19,451 nt of DNA from Anaerolineae bacterium (GTDB taxonomy: Bacteria > Chloroflexota > Anaerolineae > UBA1429), in NCBI GenBank assembly GCA_016928125.1, contig JAFGLK010000328.1, positions 1-19,451 on the forward strand, given 5' to 3'. This document shows positions 1 through 8,206 of the stretch, piece by piece. Within the stretch, counting starts at the first letter, position 1; each line of letters opens with the position of its first letter. Under the pieces are notes generated by a model. It did not search any database. It was not told the DNA's origin and was given only the letters and a program-made list of their open reading frames with translations. The position numbers and the translations under genes are program-made.

Positions 1-678
1 CTCGCCCAGGACCTTGCCGGCCGAGACCTGGGCGATGATCTCATCCAGGGTACCGCGGAGCACCTGCTCGTAGAGCTTGGTGAGGTCGTTGGCCAGAGCA
101 GCGGGGCGGTTGCCCAGGGCGTGGCGCGCATCGGCCAGAGAGGCAAGGAGCCGATGGGGGCTCTCGTAGTAGATCAGGGTGTGGGGCAGGGCCGCGTCGG
201 CGGCAAAAAAGGCGCGGCGGCGGCCCGCTTTGCGCGGGGGAAAGCCTCGGAAGCAGAAGCTGTGCGCAGGCAGTCCCGACAGCACCAGGGCCATCACAAA
301 GGCGGAGGGGCCGGGGATCATGGTGATCTGGATGTCGGCCCCCGCGGCGGCCTCCTCCAGGGCCCGCTGAACCAGGCTGTAGCCAGGATCCGCGATGCCG
401 GGCGTGCCTGCGTTGGTCACCAGGGCGACGTCGCGCCCTTCACCCAGCAGCCCCATGATGCGGGCGCCGGCCCGCGCCTCGTTGTGTTCGTGAAAGGCGA
501 TCTGGGGGCGCGGGCGGTCATCATGCCAGCCGCCCGCGCGCAGATGCGCCAGGAGGCGCCCCGTCTTGCGGGTGTCCTCGCTGGCGATGACGTCTACCTG
601 CTGCAAGGTCTCAATCGCCCGTAACGTGATGTCGCCCAGGTTGCCGATCGGTGTGGCCACCAGATAGAGCGTGCCCAC
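1..678 (-). CDS. rsmI: 16S rRNA 2'-O-ribose methyltransferase RsmI (3' end beyond window)
   Basis: SAM-dependent tetrapyrrole-methylase-fold enzyme that methylates the 2'-OH of C1402 of 16S rRNA in the 30S decoding centre. The 226 visible codons begin GTG and read [18 protein letters not shown], the family's N-terminal signature. They continue with [31 protein letters not shown] (the SAM-binding loop, usually SDAGTPG), [11 protein letters not shown] and FRGFPPRK. All are in RsmI order. The family is about 280 aa, so roughly 50 residues are missing past the left edge. The GTG lies 7 nt after the gcvPB stop, and an AGGAAGG stretch overlaps the end of gcvPB, so it is the distal gene of the lipS-gcv operon. 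A rRNA methylase after a catabolic operon is probably read-through organisation rather than functional coupling (inference). Confidence 0.95.
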   Translation of the reverse strand, partial: MGTLYLVATPIGNLGDITLRAIETLQQVDVIASEDTRKTGRLLAHLRAGGWHDDRPRPQIAFHEHNEARAGARIMGLLGEGRDVALVTNAGTPGIADPGYSLVQRALEEAAAGADIQITMIPGPSAFVMALVLSGLPAHSFCFRGFPPRKAGRRRAFFAADAALPHTLIYYESPHRLLASLADARHALGNRPAALANDLTKLYEQVLRGTLDEIIAQVSAGKVLGE

Positions 679-685
679 GCTCGCG

Positions 686-2221
686 CTAACCTTCCTCGCT
701 TGCCGGTTGCGGCTGCCAGCGCAGAACCAGGTTGCGGGCCGCCCGAACCTCATCCAGGCGCCTCACCGGCGCGCGAGTGGGCGCCTCGTGGAGCAACTCG
801 GGCTGCGCGCGTGCCTCTTCTGCGATGCGCAGCAACGCGTCGGCAAAGCGTTCCAGGCTGGCCTTGCTTTCCGTCTCCGTCGGCTCAATCATCAGCGCCT
901 CGGGCACAATCAGCGGAAAGTAGTTGGTGGGCGGGTGCAGCCCGTAATCGATCAGTCGCTTGGAGATGTCCAGCGCCGCGATGTCGGGTGCCCCAGCGAC
1001 CTTGCCCTGGATCACAAACTCGTGCATGCAGATGCGATCGTAAGGCAGCGGATAGAGCTCCTTCAGGATAGCCTGCAAGTAATTGGCGTTGAGCACCGCG
1101 GCCTGGGTGGTCTCCAGCAGGCCTTGGGCGCCCAGCATGCGAATGTAGGTATAGGCTCGCACCATGATGCCAAAGTGGCCATAGAACGCCTTCATACGGC
1201 CGATGGATCTCGCCGGCATGACCAGACGATACCAGGGAATGGCGGCATAGCGCTCCGGATCCAGCTCCGCGCCGCCCACGTCCTGCAGCACTTCGTAGGT
1301 CTCGAGATCGATCACGCGAGTCTCGCCGGCGACGATCGGGCCCGGGAGGAACTCCGCCAGCGCCGCCGATGCGCCCACTGGCCCCGATCCAGGGCCGCCC
1401 CCGCCGTGCGGCGTGGAGAAGGTCTTGTGCAGGTTAAAGTGCATGATGTCAAAGCCCAGGTCACCAGGTCGCGTGACGCCCATCAAGGCGTTAAAGTTGG
1501 CGCCATCCCCATAGACCAGGCCACCTGCCTCATGGACCAGACGCGTCACCTCGAGCAGATGCTCGTCAAACAGGCCCAGCGTGTTGGGATTGGTGAGCAT
1601 GATGCCCGCCAGCTGATCGTTGAGATGCGGGCGCAAGGCCTCGAGGTCCACGTTGCCGCGCGGGTCGGATTTGAGCTCGACCATCCGAAAGCCCACCATG
1701 GTGGTGGAGGCCGGGTTGGTGCCGTGGGCCGAATCGGGGATGAGCATCACCTGGCGCTTGGCGTCGCCGTGGGCGCGGTGATAGGCGCGGATCATGAGGA
1801 TGCCGGTGAGCTCGCCGTGGGCGCCCGCGGCAGGCTGCAAACTGACGGACGCGAACCCGCCCAACTCCTGAAGGAAACCCTGCAGGTCGTGCATGATCTG
1901 CAGGTTGCCCTGCACGGTCTCCTCGGGCTGGTAGGGGTGCGTGGCGGCAAAGCCAATCAGCCGAGCCGCATCCTCATTCACCTTCGGGTTGTACTTCATG
2001 GTGCAGGAGCCCAAGGGGTACATGCCGATGTCGACCCCATAGTTGAGCTGCGACAGCCGCGTGTAATGTCGCACCAGGTCGACCTCGCTCACCTCGGGCA
2101 GTGCCAGCTCGCTCCGCAATAGATCGGCGCCAGGCAGCGCGCTCTCGGGAACGTCCAGCTTGGGTAGATGCGCACCGCACCGGCCGGGGGCGCTCAGGTC
2201 GTAGATGATCGGCTCGGTCAT
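686..2221 (-). CDS. gcvPB: Glycine dehydrogenase (decarboxylating) subunit 2, P-protein beta
   Basis: C-terminal half of the two-subunit PLP-dependent P-protein. With GcvPA it decarboxylates glycine and passes the aminomethyl group to lipoyl-GcvH. The PLP lysine is K266 in [20 protein letters not shown], followed by the glycine-rich loop typical of the family. Other family marks are [13 protein letters not shown] (67-80), [13 protein letters not shown] (128-140) and [12 protein letters not shown] (161-172). Length is 511 aa, normal for GcvPB. The open frame extends upstream inside gcvPA, but I chose the ATG at 2221 because it overlaps the gcvPA stop as ATGA and the protein then starts [14 protein letters not shown], like other GcvPB. 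The four-base overlap suggests translational coupling and 1:1 subunit synthesis. Confidence 0.97.
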   Translation of the reverse strand: MTEPIIYDLSAPGRCGAHLPKLDVPESALPGADLLRSELALPEVSEVDLVRHYTRLSQLNYGVDIGMYPLGSCTMKYNPKVNEDAARLIGFAATHPYQPEETVQGNLQIMHDLQGFLQELGGFASVSLQPAAGAHGELTGILMIRAYHRAHGDAKRQVMLIPDSAHGTNPASTTMVGFRMVELKSDPRGNVDLEALRPHLNDQLAGIMLTNPNTLGLFDEHLLEVTRLVHEAGGLVYGDGANFNALMGVTRPGDLGFDIMHFNLHKTFSTPHGGGGPGSGPVGASAALAEFLPGPIVAGETRVIDLETYEVLQDVGGAELDPERYAAIPWYRLVMPARSIGRMKAFYGHFGIMVRAYTYIRMLGAQGLLETTQAAVLNANYLQAILKELYPLPYDRICMHEFVIQGKVAGAPDIAALDISKRLIDYGLHPPTNYFPLIVPEALMIEPTETESKASLERFADALLRIAEEARAQPELLHEAPTRAPVRRLDEVRAARNLVLRWQPQPASEEG

Positions 2222-3621
2222 GACGCCACCTCCTCCTTGCCGGGATGCGGCCCATGAGGCATCGACTGGAGCGCAGAGACCAGCGCGTCGATCTGGCTGA
2301 CGGTGTTCATCTCGGTGACGCACAGCAGCATCTGGTGGCCCAGCCCGGAATAGGCCTGCCCCAGATCATAGCCGCCGATGATGTCGCGCTCATCGAGCAG
2401 CTCGCCGTTGATCTCGGCCACGGGCTGCGGGCAGCGCACCACGAACTCTTTGAAAAAGGGCGTATCGAGATCCACCTCATAGCCCGGCAGGGCCGCGATC
2501 TGCTTCGCCGCATAGTGGGCTTTGTGATAGCAGAGCCGTGCTACCTGTGGCAAGCCGCACTTGCCCATGGCCGCCAGGTAGATGGCTGCCGCCAGCGCGT
2601 TCAGGCCCTGGTTGGTGCAGATGTTGGACGTGGCGCGCTCGCGCCGGATGTGCTGCTCGCGGGTCGAGAGGGTCAGCACATAGCCGCGCTCGCCCTCTAC
2701 GTCGACGGTCTCGCCCACCAGGCGCCCGGCCATGCGCCGAACCAGGTCCTCCGTGCAGGCGAAAAAGCCGAGATAGGGCCCGCCGAAGGAGAGGGGGATG
2801 CCCAGCGGTTGCCCCTCGCCCACGGCGATGTCGGCACCATAGGCCCCGGGTGGCTTGAGCAGGCCCAAGGCAATGGGATCGCAGACCACCACCAGGAGGG
2901 CGCCTCGGGCGTGGACCGTCTCGGCCAGTCCCGCGAGATCATGGATCCGCCCGAAAAAGTCGGGGTTCTGCACGATGAGGCAGGCGGTCTGCTCGTCCAC
3001 CAGCGCCGCCAGCTCCTCCAGCGTTGCATCCAGATCGTCATCCCCCACGAAGGTGATGGGCGCGTCGCCGACGGCGGGGCCATCCGCCCGAACGCCCGCA
3101 TAGGTGCGGGCCGTGGCGCGGTACTCTGGGTGGATGGTGGGCGCCATAACCACGCGGGTGCGTCGTCCACGCGAAGCGCTGACGGCCGCGATCACCGCCT
3201 CGGCCATGGAGGTGGCGCCGTCATAGTGCGAGGCATTGCTGACCTCCATGCCTGTCAGGGCACAGATCATGGTCTGGTACTCAAAGATCGCCTGGAGTGT
3301 GCCCTGGCTGATCTCAGGCTGATAGGGCGTGTAGGCCGTGTAGAACTCGGCCCGGCCGATCAGGTGCCCCACCACGCTGGGCACAAAGTGGTGATAGGCG
3401 CCCGCTCCCAGAAAACAAGCAGCATGAAGGCAATCGAGGTTGGCCTCAGATAGGGCCTGCAGCTCGGCCATAATCTCCAGCTCTGAGACCGGCTCAGGTA
3501 GCTCGAGCGCCGGGAAGCGTTGTTCAGCCGGGATATCGTGAAAGAGATCCTCCAGCGTGGACACACCGATGCGCGCCAACATCTCGGCGCGCTCGGACTC
3601 AACGTGAGGGACGTAGGACAT
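2218..3621 (-). CDS. gcvPA: Glycine dehydrogenase (decarboxylating) subunit 1, P-protein alpha
   Basis: N-terminal-half subunit of the split P-protein. It forms the heterotetramer with GcvPB and lacks the PLP lysine. At 467 aa it has the usual length. Recognisable family segments include FLGAGAYHHFVPSVVGHL (about 90-107), YTPYQPEISQGTLQAIFEYQ with TGMEVSNASHYDGATSMAEA (about 115-159), GEGQPLGIPLSFGGPYLGFF (about 268-287) and TNQGLNALAAAIYLA (about 336-350). The start ATG shares one base with the gcvH stop (TAATG), and an SD-like GAGGAGGG stretch lies in the last gcvH codons. The 3' end overlaps the gcvPB start by four bases. The split P-protein is the form found in Firmicutes, Chloroflexota, Thermus-like bacteria and archaea, unlike the single long GcvP of Proteobacteria. 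Confidence 0.97.
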   Translation of the reverse strand: MSYVPHVESERAEMLARIGVSTLEDLFHDIPAEQRFPALELPEPVSELEIMAELQALSEANLDCLHAACFLGAGAYHHFVPSVVGHLIGRAEFYTAYTPYQPEISQGTLQAIFEYQTMICALTGMEVSNASHYDGATSMAEAVIAAVSASRGRRTRVVMAPTIHPEYRATARTYAGVRADGPAVGDAPITFVGDDDLDATLEELAALVDEQTACLIVQNPDFFGRIHDLAGLAETVHARGALLVVVCDPIALGLLKPPGAYGADIAVGEGQPLGIPLSFGGPYLGFFACTEDLVRRMAGRLVGETVDVEGERGYVLTLSTREQHIRRERATSNICTNQGLNALAAAIYLAAMGKCGLPQVARLCYHKAHYAAKQIAALPGYEVDLDTPFFKEFVVRCPQPVAEINGELLDERDIIGGYDLGQAYSGLGHQMLLCVTEMNTVSQIDALVSALQSMPHGPHPGKEEVAS

Positions 3622-4040
3622 TAGCCCTCCTCCTCAGACTCCAGGCGCTCTAGGAACGCGCTGTACGCCTCGGCGTCCATCAGCTCGCCCAACTGGTCTG
3701 CGCTATCGATGGCGATCCTGACGAACCAGCCTCCGCCATAGGGCTCGGCATTGACCAGTTCAGGGCTCTCGGCCAGCTCCTCATTAATCTCGATCACCTC
3801 GCCACTGACCGGCAGGTAGCAGTCAGAGGCCGCCTTGACGGATTCGACCACGGCATAGACCTCGCCCTGCCCAAAGGCGTCGCCGACCTCGGGCAGCTCG
3901 ACATAGACGATGTCGCTCAGTTGATCCTGGGCATAGTCCGTGATGCCGCAGAGCGCGGTATCCCCGTCGGCGTCATCCTCCAAGCGCACCCATTCGTGGG
4001 TTTCGGTATAGCGGCTATTGGGGTCGATCTGAATCACCAT
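3621..4040 (-). CDS. gcvH: Glycine cleavage system H protein (lipoyl carrier)
   Basis: 139-aa lipoyl-domain protein that shuttles the aminomethyl group and reducing equivalents between P-, T- and L-proteins in the cytoplasm. The hallmark [12 protein letters not shown] is at about 11-22, and the lipoylation site is K69 in [17 protein letters not shown]. The C-terminal [13 protein letters not shown] stretch is typical. The ATG has a strong SD (GAGGAGG, 6-7 nt spacing). It lies 57 nt downstream of gcvT and is joined to gcvPA by TAATG. The C-terminus is acidic (ERLESEEEG). Because the two radical SAM genes heading this operon resemble the LipS1/LipS2 lipoyl synthase pair, GcvH is their probable substrate (inference). 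Confidence 0.98.
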   Translation of the reverse strand: MVIQIDPNSRYTETHEWVRLEDDADGDTALCGITDYAQDQLSDIVYVELPEVGDAFGQGEVYAVVESVKAASDCYLPVSGEVIEINEELAESPELVNAEPYGGGWFVRIAIDSADQLGELMDAEAYSAFLERLESEEEG

Positions 4041-4097
4041 CTCTGTTCCTCCTCATTTCGTGACTGTAGCGGTTGCCGATCTGCAGATAACGAGCCG

Positions 4098-5207
4098 TCA
4101 GGCGCGACGGCGCCGGCGATAGGCTGGCACGTAGAACGGCTTTTTGACGATGCGGGCGGCCCGCACCGCGTTGCGAATCTGGATGCCGATCTCGTCGCCC
4201 AGGGCGCTGTGCTCGCTGGCCACATAGGCCAGGCCCAGAAACTGATCCAGAGAGGGGGCGTACATGCCCGTGGTGACCCAGCCGCAGACCTCGTCGTCCA
4301 CCAGCACCGGATAGTCGTGGCGGGGGACGCCTCGCTCCGTCATCTCAAAAGCCACCAGGCGTCGGGCGGGCCCCTCGAGGCGCTGCTTGAGCAGGGCTTC
4401 GCGCCCTAGGAAGGAGCCTTTGTCAAAAGCGACGGCCCAGCCAAAGCCGGCCTCTATGGGCGTAATCTGAGCCGAGAGCTCTTGCCCGTAAAGGGGCATG
4501 CAGGGCTCAAAGCGGAGCGAGTCCCGAGCCGCCAGGCCGATGGGCCACAGGCCGTGAGGCTCCCCAGCCTCCAACAGGGCATCCCACAGCGCCCCGGCGT
4601 GGTCGGCCGGGAAAAAGAGCTCAAAGCCGTCCTCGCCCGTGTAGCCCGTGCGCCCCACCAAGGTCTCGACGCCCAATACGCGAGCCTCAACAAAGCGGTG
4701 GTAGGCCAGCCGGCTCAGATCATCGTCGCACAGCGGATTCAGGATCGCCTCGGCGGCCGGCCCCTGCAGGGCCAACATGTAGGTCCCATCGGAGATGTTC
4801 TCGACGGACACATCCCAACCCAGGCTGTGGTATTTGAGCCAGTGGGTGTCTTTCTCGTTGTTGGCGGCGTTAACGGCGACGAAATAGCTCTCGGGCCGCC
4901 GGTAGATGAACGTGTCGTCCACCACCGTGCCGTCGGCGTAACAGAGCAGCGAATAGCCCGCGGCGCCGACCGGGATCCCCGCCGCATCGGCGGTCATCAC
5001 GCTCTGCAGATAGGGTAGGGCCTCTGGTCCCGAGACAACCAACTGGCCCATGTGGTCGATGTCAAACAAACCGGCCGCCTGGCGCACCTGTAGATGCTCA
5101 GCATTGGGGCCGTGAGGATACTGAACGGGCAGCAGCCAGCCCGCATAGTCGACCATGCGCCCGCCCAGGGCCACATGTCGGTCGTAGAGGCGAGTCTTTC
5201 TAGCCAT
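4098..5207 (-). CDS. gcvT: Aminomethyltransferase, glycine cleavage T protein
   Basis: Transfers the methylene group from aminomethyl-lipoyl-GcvH to tetrahydrofolate, releasing ammonia and giving 5,10-methylene-THF. Family landmarks are ARKTRLYDRHVALGGRMVDY at the N-terminus (like LYEQHTLCGARMVDF of E. coli), GLFDIDHMGQL (about 46-56), the folate-site region YMLALQGPAAEAIL, and VGRTGYTGEDGFELFFP (about 166-182). It is 369 aa, which is normal. The frame also offers a GTG at 5219, but AAGGAG sits only a couple of bases before it. The ATG at 5207 has the same SD at about 11 nt and gives the conserved N-terminus, so I prefer it. The C-terminus ends in a run of five arginines, a minor oddity. It is 65 nt downstream of the second radical SAM gene, with a perfect 16-bp palindrome in the gap. 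Confidence 0.97.
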   Translation of the reverse strand: MARKTRLYDRHVALGGRMVDYAGWLLPVQYPHGPNAEHLQVRQAAGLFDIDHMGQLVVSGPEALPYLQSVMTADAAGIPVGAAGYSLLCYADGTVVDDTFIYRRPESYFVAVNAANNEKDTHWLKYHSLGWDVSVENISDGTYMLALQGPAAEAILNPLCDDDLSRLAYHRFVEARVLGVETLVGRTGYTGEDGFELFFPADHAGALWDALLEAGEPHGLWPIGLAARDSLRFEPCMPLYGQELSAQITPIEAGFGWAVAFDKGSFLGREALLKQRLEGPARRLVAFEMTERGVPRHDYPVLVDDEVCGWVTTGMYAPSLDQFLGLAYVASEHSALGDEIGIQIRNAVRAARIVKKPFYVPAYRRRRRA

Positions 5208-5235
5208 CTCTGCGCACACTCCTTGTCTGCACTGG

Positions 5236-5251
5236 GGCGCAACGTTGCGCC
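5236..5251. repeat. Perfect 16-bp palindrome in the lipS-gcvT gap
   Basis: GGCGCAACGTTGCGCC equals its own reverse complement. It sits in the 65-nt non-coding gap between the second radical SAM gene and gcvT, 29 nt upstream of the gcvT ATG. Its perfect symmetry suits a dimeric DNA-binding site. As RNA it could only form a hairpin with a few unpaired bases. There is no T-tract, so it is not an intrinsic terminator. Role unknown: an internal operator or an RNA-processing stem are both possible. Confidence 0.45.
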
Positions 5252-5272
5252 TGGGCGGCCCCTTGAACGGGG

Positions 5273-6271
5273 CTAGATGGGTAGGTCAGCGAGCAGATCG
5301 GCGAGCTCGCCGGCGGCCTCCTCCTGTGTGAGCGGCCGCGGATAGTTGTAAAGGACGCCGCCAGGGCGCTCATTGTAGTAGGGCCGGTTGCAGCCCGGGC
5401 AGCCGCTGGTGCGAAAGGCCTCGCCATCGGCCAGCCACCCGGCCAGATGGGCGCGGGCCGGCCCCACATCGCTCAGGCGACCGTGCCTATCATAGTGCAT
5501 GTCGGCGGCGCGCGCTAGCCCATGGACCATTAACCAACGCGCAGCCTGCACACGACGGTAGTGAAGCCGGTTCGGAGGCGATCGGTCGGCCAAAGCCGTA
5601 CCGGGCACGGGGGTGAAGGCGAACAGGGCCACCGAGATGCGCAGATCGAGGAGGCGCTGGATGAGGGCGATCATCTCACACTCGGTCTCGCCCAGGCCGA
5701 CAATCAGGTGAGTGCCGACCCTCCCAGGAAAGGCCAGGGCGCCCTGCTCTAGCAGGCGCCAGGCCGCATCCCATGATCCCGACTTGGTGCGGCCGTAGAG
5801 GCCGGGCGTGGCGGCGTCGAGGGCCATCGTCACCCGCTCCGACCCCGCCTCCAGCAGGCGCTCCACGTCGCCCAGCCCGCGGGGCACCACCGAGACGCAG
5901 ATGGGCACGGAGCTGGCCTGCGCCACGGCCGCGACGGCGTCGGCGCTCAGGTCGAGGTAGCCCGGGCTGACGGTGACCTGAAAGCAGGTCCGCTGGATCT
6001 CGCCGGCCTGGTAGGCCCGGGCGATGGCCTGGATAGTCTCCACAGTCGGGTACGGGGGCCAGGCGACCCGCGACAACGCCTCAGGGCCGGCCTGGCTCGT
6101 GCGTGCCTGGGTGCAAAAGGCGCAGTTCCGCTGGCAGCGCTCACCCAGCATAAGGTAAGCCGTGGTCGGGGCGACGTCCATGCGCAGTCGAGAGAGGCCG
6201 AGCACCGCGGCCGTGCCCGAGGAGACGCGCCAGCAGGTCGCCTCTTCTCGCTTCTCCGTGGCGTGGGTCAT
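5273..6271 (-). CDS. lipS2: Radical SAM protein, LipS2-like lipoyl synthase component (biotin synthase-related)
   Basis: Radical SAM enzyme of about 332 aa. TTAYLMLGERCQRNCAFC carries the CxxxCxxC cluster site (C46, C50, C53 counting from the chosen start), followed by TQAR. An N-terminal C13 and a C-terminal CPGCNRPYYNERPGG (C291, C294) could ligate an auxiliary cluster as sulfur donor. This layout and the adjacent second radical SAM gene match the two-component LipS1/LipS2 lipoyl synthase known from Thermococcus, which inserts sulfurs into octanoyl groups; such proteins are commonly annotated as biotin-synthase-like. Classical LipA motifs (CX4CX5C and terminal RSSSR) are absent. Which partner equals S1 or S2 is my assignment from memory and could be reversed. 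The ATG at 6271 overlaps the upstream stop as ATGA. An ATG at 6289 with GGGGAGAGGA before it is an alternative start. Confidence 0.72.
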   Translation of the reverse strand: MTHATEKREEATCWRVSSGTAAVLGLSRLRMDVAPTTAYLMLGERCQRNCAFCTQARTSQAGPEALSRVAWPPYPTVETIQAIARAYQAGEIQRTCFQVTVSPGYLDLSADAVAAVAQASSVPICVSVVPRGLGDVERLLEAGSERVTMALDAATPGLYGRTKSGSWDAAWRLLEQGALAFPGRVGTHLIVGLGETECEMIALIQRLLDLRISVALFAFTPVPGTALADRSPPNRLHYRRVQAARWLMVHGLARAADMHYDRHGRLSDVGPARAHLAGWLADGEAFRTSGCPGCNRPYYNERPGGVLYNYPRPLTQEEAAGELADLLADLPI

Positions 6272-7227
6272 TGGCTCAGGGCGCAACATTCCTCTCCCCA
6301 AACGATCTCGAGCCCCAGTTCGCACGCCGCCCGCTGGGCGGCCAGGGTGGGGTTGACGATGCCGTTCAGCCCCGCACGGACGGCCAGCTCATCCACCGAG
6401 CGGCGGTAGGCGCCGTGGGGGCGCATGCAGCCCAGCAGGATGCGCGTCTCGGGCAGGAGCGTGCGCGCCTCGATAAAGGTGCGGCGCACATCCTCCAGGG
6501 CGGGCGGCTCGCGGTCCGCATAGGCCGTGCCGGGGGTGGGAATCAGGATGATCAGGATGAGCGCCCCGATGTCACGCTCGCGCAGGGCCTCGATGGCGGC
6601 CCACTCACCGCTCAGGCGCCCGCCCCGCAGGCCGATGGTGATATGGGGCACCACGGGCACATGGCGCTGAATCAGGTCCAGCGTGCGCATATAGTCGCCC
6701 AGGGAGGCCTCCAGCCCGTACACCTCGCGGGCTGTCTCGGCATCTCCCACGATATCAAAAGAGACCACATCCACATAGGGCGCAATGCGCGCCAGATCCT
6801 GCTCGTCCACAAAACCGACGTGCCAATTCAGGCGACGGCCCCTGCGCAAGCGCGCGATCGTGTCCAGGTGGCCAGTCAGCGGCACCCGACCCGCCGAGTC
6901 ACACCCGCCCGAGATGAGCAGGCTCGTGGCTCCGTCAGCGTCAACCTGCCAGACAGGGCGCATGTGCTGCAAATAGTGCCCGCCGCAATGAGCGCATTGC
7001 AGGGCACACCATTCGCCGGTGAGGCTAACCGGCAAGGTGCGCACCGGCCGATCGAAACGTATGACCGGCTCATGCCAGGCCGTGCGCACGGACCAGGCTG
7101 TCTCAACCGTCAGCGCTGCAGAGGCATGGCGCAAGGGATCGAGGATCCCCTCGCCGCCCGTGGGGCTAGATCCGCTCGAGCCTACACCGGCCGGATGCAA
7201 CTCGCTCGCACGAAATCCGCAGTGCAT
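6268..7227 (-). CDS. lipS1: Radical SAM protein, LipS1-like lipoyl synthase component
   Basis: 319-aa radical SAM protein, first gene of the operon. SLTGEWCALQCAHCGGHYLQ holds the CxxxCxxC motif (C74, C78, C81), then HM and SGGCDSAGRVPL (C109). Further cysteines near both termini (C3, C267, C314, C315) could bind an auxiliary cluster. The family is the 'uncharacterized homolog of biotin synthase' group, which commonly sits next to the partner encoded immediately downstream; together they resemble archaeal LipS1/LipS2. Context supports lipoyl assembly, since gcvH follows in the same transcript. The ATG at 7227 follows GGGAAGAGAG with good spacing, and a sigma70-type promoter lies 33-61 nt upstream. 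Its substrate could be another acyl protein, so function is inferred, not shown. Confidence 0.72.
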   Translation of the reverse strand: MHCGFRASELHPAGVGSSGSSPTGGEGILDPLRHASAALTVETAWSVRTAWHEPVIRFDRPVRTLPVSLTGEWCALQCAHCGGHYLQHMRPVWQVDADGATSLLISGGCDSAGRVPLTGHLDTIARLRRGRRLNWHVGFVDEQDLARIAPYVDVVSFDIVGDAETAREVYGLEASLGDYMRTLDLIQRHVPVVPHITIGLRGGRLSGEWAAIEALRERDIGALILIILIPTPGTAYADREPPALEDVRRTFIEARTLLPETRILLGCMRPHGAYRRSVDELAVRAGLNGIVNPTLAAQRAACELGLEIVWGEECCALSQ

Positions 7228-7259
7228 GCACTCTCTTCCCGGCTGCTATCGACGGGGCC

Positions 7260-7288
7260 AGTATAGGCGCAGGCGGCGTGGGCGTCAA
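7260..7288 (-). promoter_or_regulatory. Sigma70-type promoter of the lipS-gcv operon
   Basis: On the minus strand, a -35 TTGACG (7288-7283), exactly 17 nt, then -10 TATACT (7265-7260). Predicted start is near 7253, leaving a leader of only about 25 nt before the first radical SAM gene. That is too short for a glycine riboswitch, so glycine control by riboswitch is not visible here. Confidence 0.72.
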
Positions 7289-7327
7289 AGGGCGCTGCGA
7301 GCAGGCTGGAAGGGGTCCATCGAGAGG

Positions 7328-8197
7328 CTATGACGGCCCAAGGGCATCGGACGGGCCACGCCACCCCGGCGCCGTGACGCCCTGGCGGGCGCGCAGTTCC
7401 TCCAGTTTGCGCGTCAGGGCGGCGTGCTGTTGCTGCGTCTGCTGCAGTTCGCGCTTGAGCACGGTCTGGCGCATCGCCACGCGATTGAGCCGCAGTTCGA
7501 GCAGCATCTCCTGGATGGGCTGTCCGACGTCGCGGGCCAGGACCGTAAGCGAGATCACCACGTCGAGGATCTTTCCCCGCTGCGATGTGGATAGCCATTC
7601 GGCGCCCCAGATGCGCTCGCGCAGGTCGTCCGACAGCTGATCGCGCGCCCAGTCGAGCAGGGACTCGATCTGAGCCTCCACTCGAGCTCGGAGCGTCTCC
7701 AACTGGCGTAGTCTGTTGCTCAGCGAGCCCGCGCGCCGCTTGGAGCGCTCGAGCTGACGCTCCACAACCCGCTCCAGCAGTTTCGCCAGAAGTACGCAGA
7801 GGCGCTGAGACCACTCGCCGAGGCCCTCTAGAAGGCGCACCGCCAGAGCAAGACGTTGGCGGCCCTGCAGATCGTGCGGCAGGGCCTCGAACAAGGCGGC
7901 CAGCAGAGCGGGGTCTGGCTCAGGCATGCGCTCCGGTGTGGGGAGGCTCGGATCGGCGATATACGCCGCCAGAGCCACGAGGGCGTCGGCGCACTCTTCA
8001 CAGCGAGCCAGATGGCGCGTCTGGCGCGCCAGCCCAGGGCTCTGCAGCCGTCTGGGCGCGTAGACCGAGAGCTCCGCCAGGTGAGCCAGTTCCTCCGGCG
8101 TGAGATGATACAGCTCGCCCTGTGGCCATAGTTCGGCCACGATGCGATCGAGCAGCTCGTCGGTCAGTTCCCCGTTATCAGAGCGCGCGTCGCTCAT
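7328..8197 (-). CDS. Putative anti-sigma factor: soluble zinc-binding (HxxxCxxC) coiled-coil protein
   Basis: 289-aa protein encoded 9 nt downstream of an ECF sigma factor. Near the N-terminus, RHLARCEECADALVALA gives H62-x3-C66-x2-C69, the zinc-binding anti-sigma signature. The rest is helical and charged. One segment around 140-185 (QLERSKRRAGSLSNRLRQ and following) and another around 247-273 (KRELQQTQQQHAALTRKLEE) have coiled-coil character. I see no membrane span, so unlike many anti-sigmas it would be cytoplasmic and would sense an internal signal (zinc/redox) or a partner via the coiled coil (inference). The central and C-terminal region is not a family I recognise. The start is the ATG at 8197. 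Confidence 0.65.
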   Translation of the reverse strand: MSDARSDNGELTDELLDRIVAELWPQGELYHLTPEELAHLAELSVYAPRRLQSPGLARQTRHLARCEECADALVALAAYIADPSLPTPERMPEPDPALLAALFEALPHDLQGRQRLALAVRLLEGLGEWSQRLCVLLAKLLERVVERQLERSKRRAGSLSNRLRQLETLRARVEAQIESLLDWARDQLSDDLRERIWGAEWLSTSQRGKILDVVISLTVLARDVGQPIQEMLLELRLNRVAMRQTVLKRELQQTQQQHAALTRKLEELRARQGVTAPGWRGPSDALGPS

Positions 8198-8206
8198 GCC
8201 CCATCC

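Noticed and set aside
671..2122. Long plus-strand open frame opposite gcvPB
   Set aside because: It is a GC-rich antisense shadow of a strongly conserved gene, with low-complexity composition and no family motif. The same holds for 2245-3453, 6271-7266 and 14884-15858.
2222..2323. Upstream start for gcvPB
   Set aside because: The extra 34 residues overlap gcvPA and are not GcvPB-like. The ATGA junction gives the conserved N-terminus.
5273..7227. Reading the two radical SAM genes as BioB or classical LipA
   Set aside because: Neither carries the LipA CX4CX5C and RSSSR motifs, and there are two tandem genes beside gcvH. They fit the LipS1/LipS2 pair better, though this needs a profile search.
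7228..7259. Glycine riboswitch expected before a gcv operon
   Set aside because: The leader after the promoter is only about 25 nt, far too short for even one glycine aptamer. The gaps before gcvT (65 nt) and gcvH (57 nt) are also too short.
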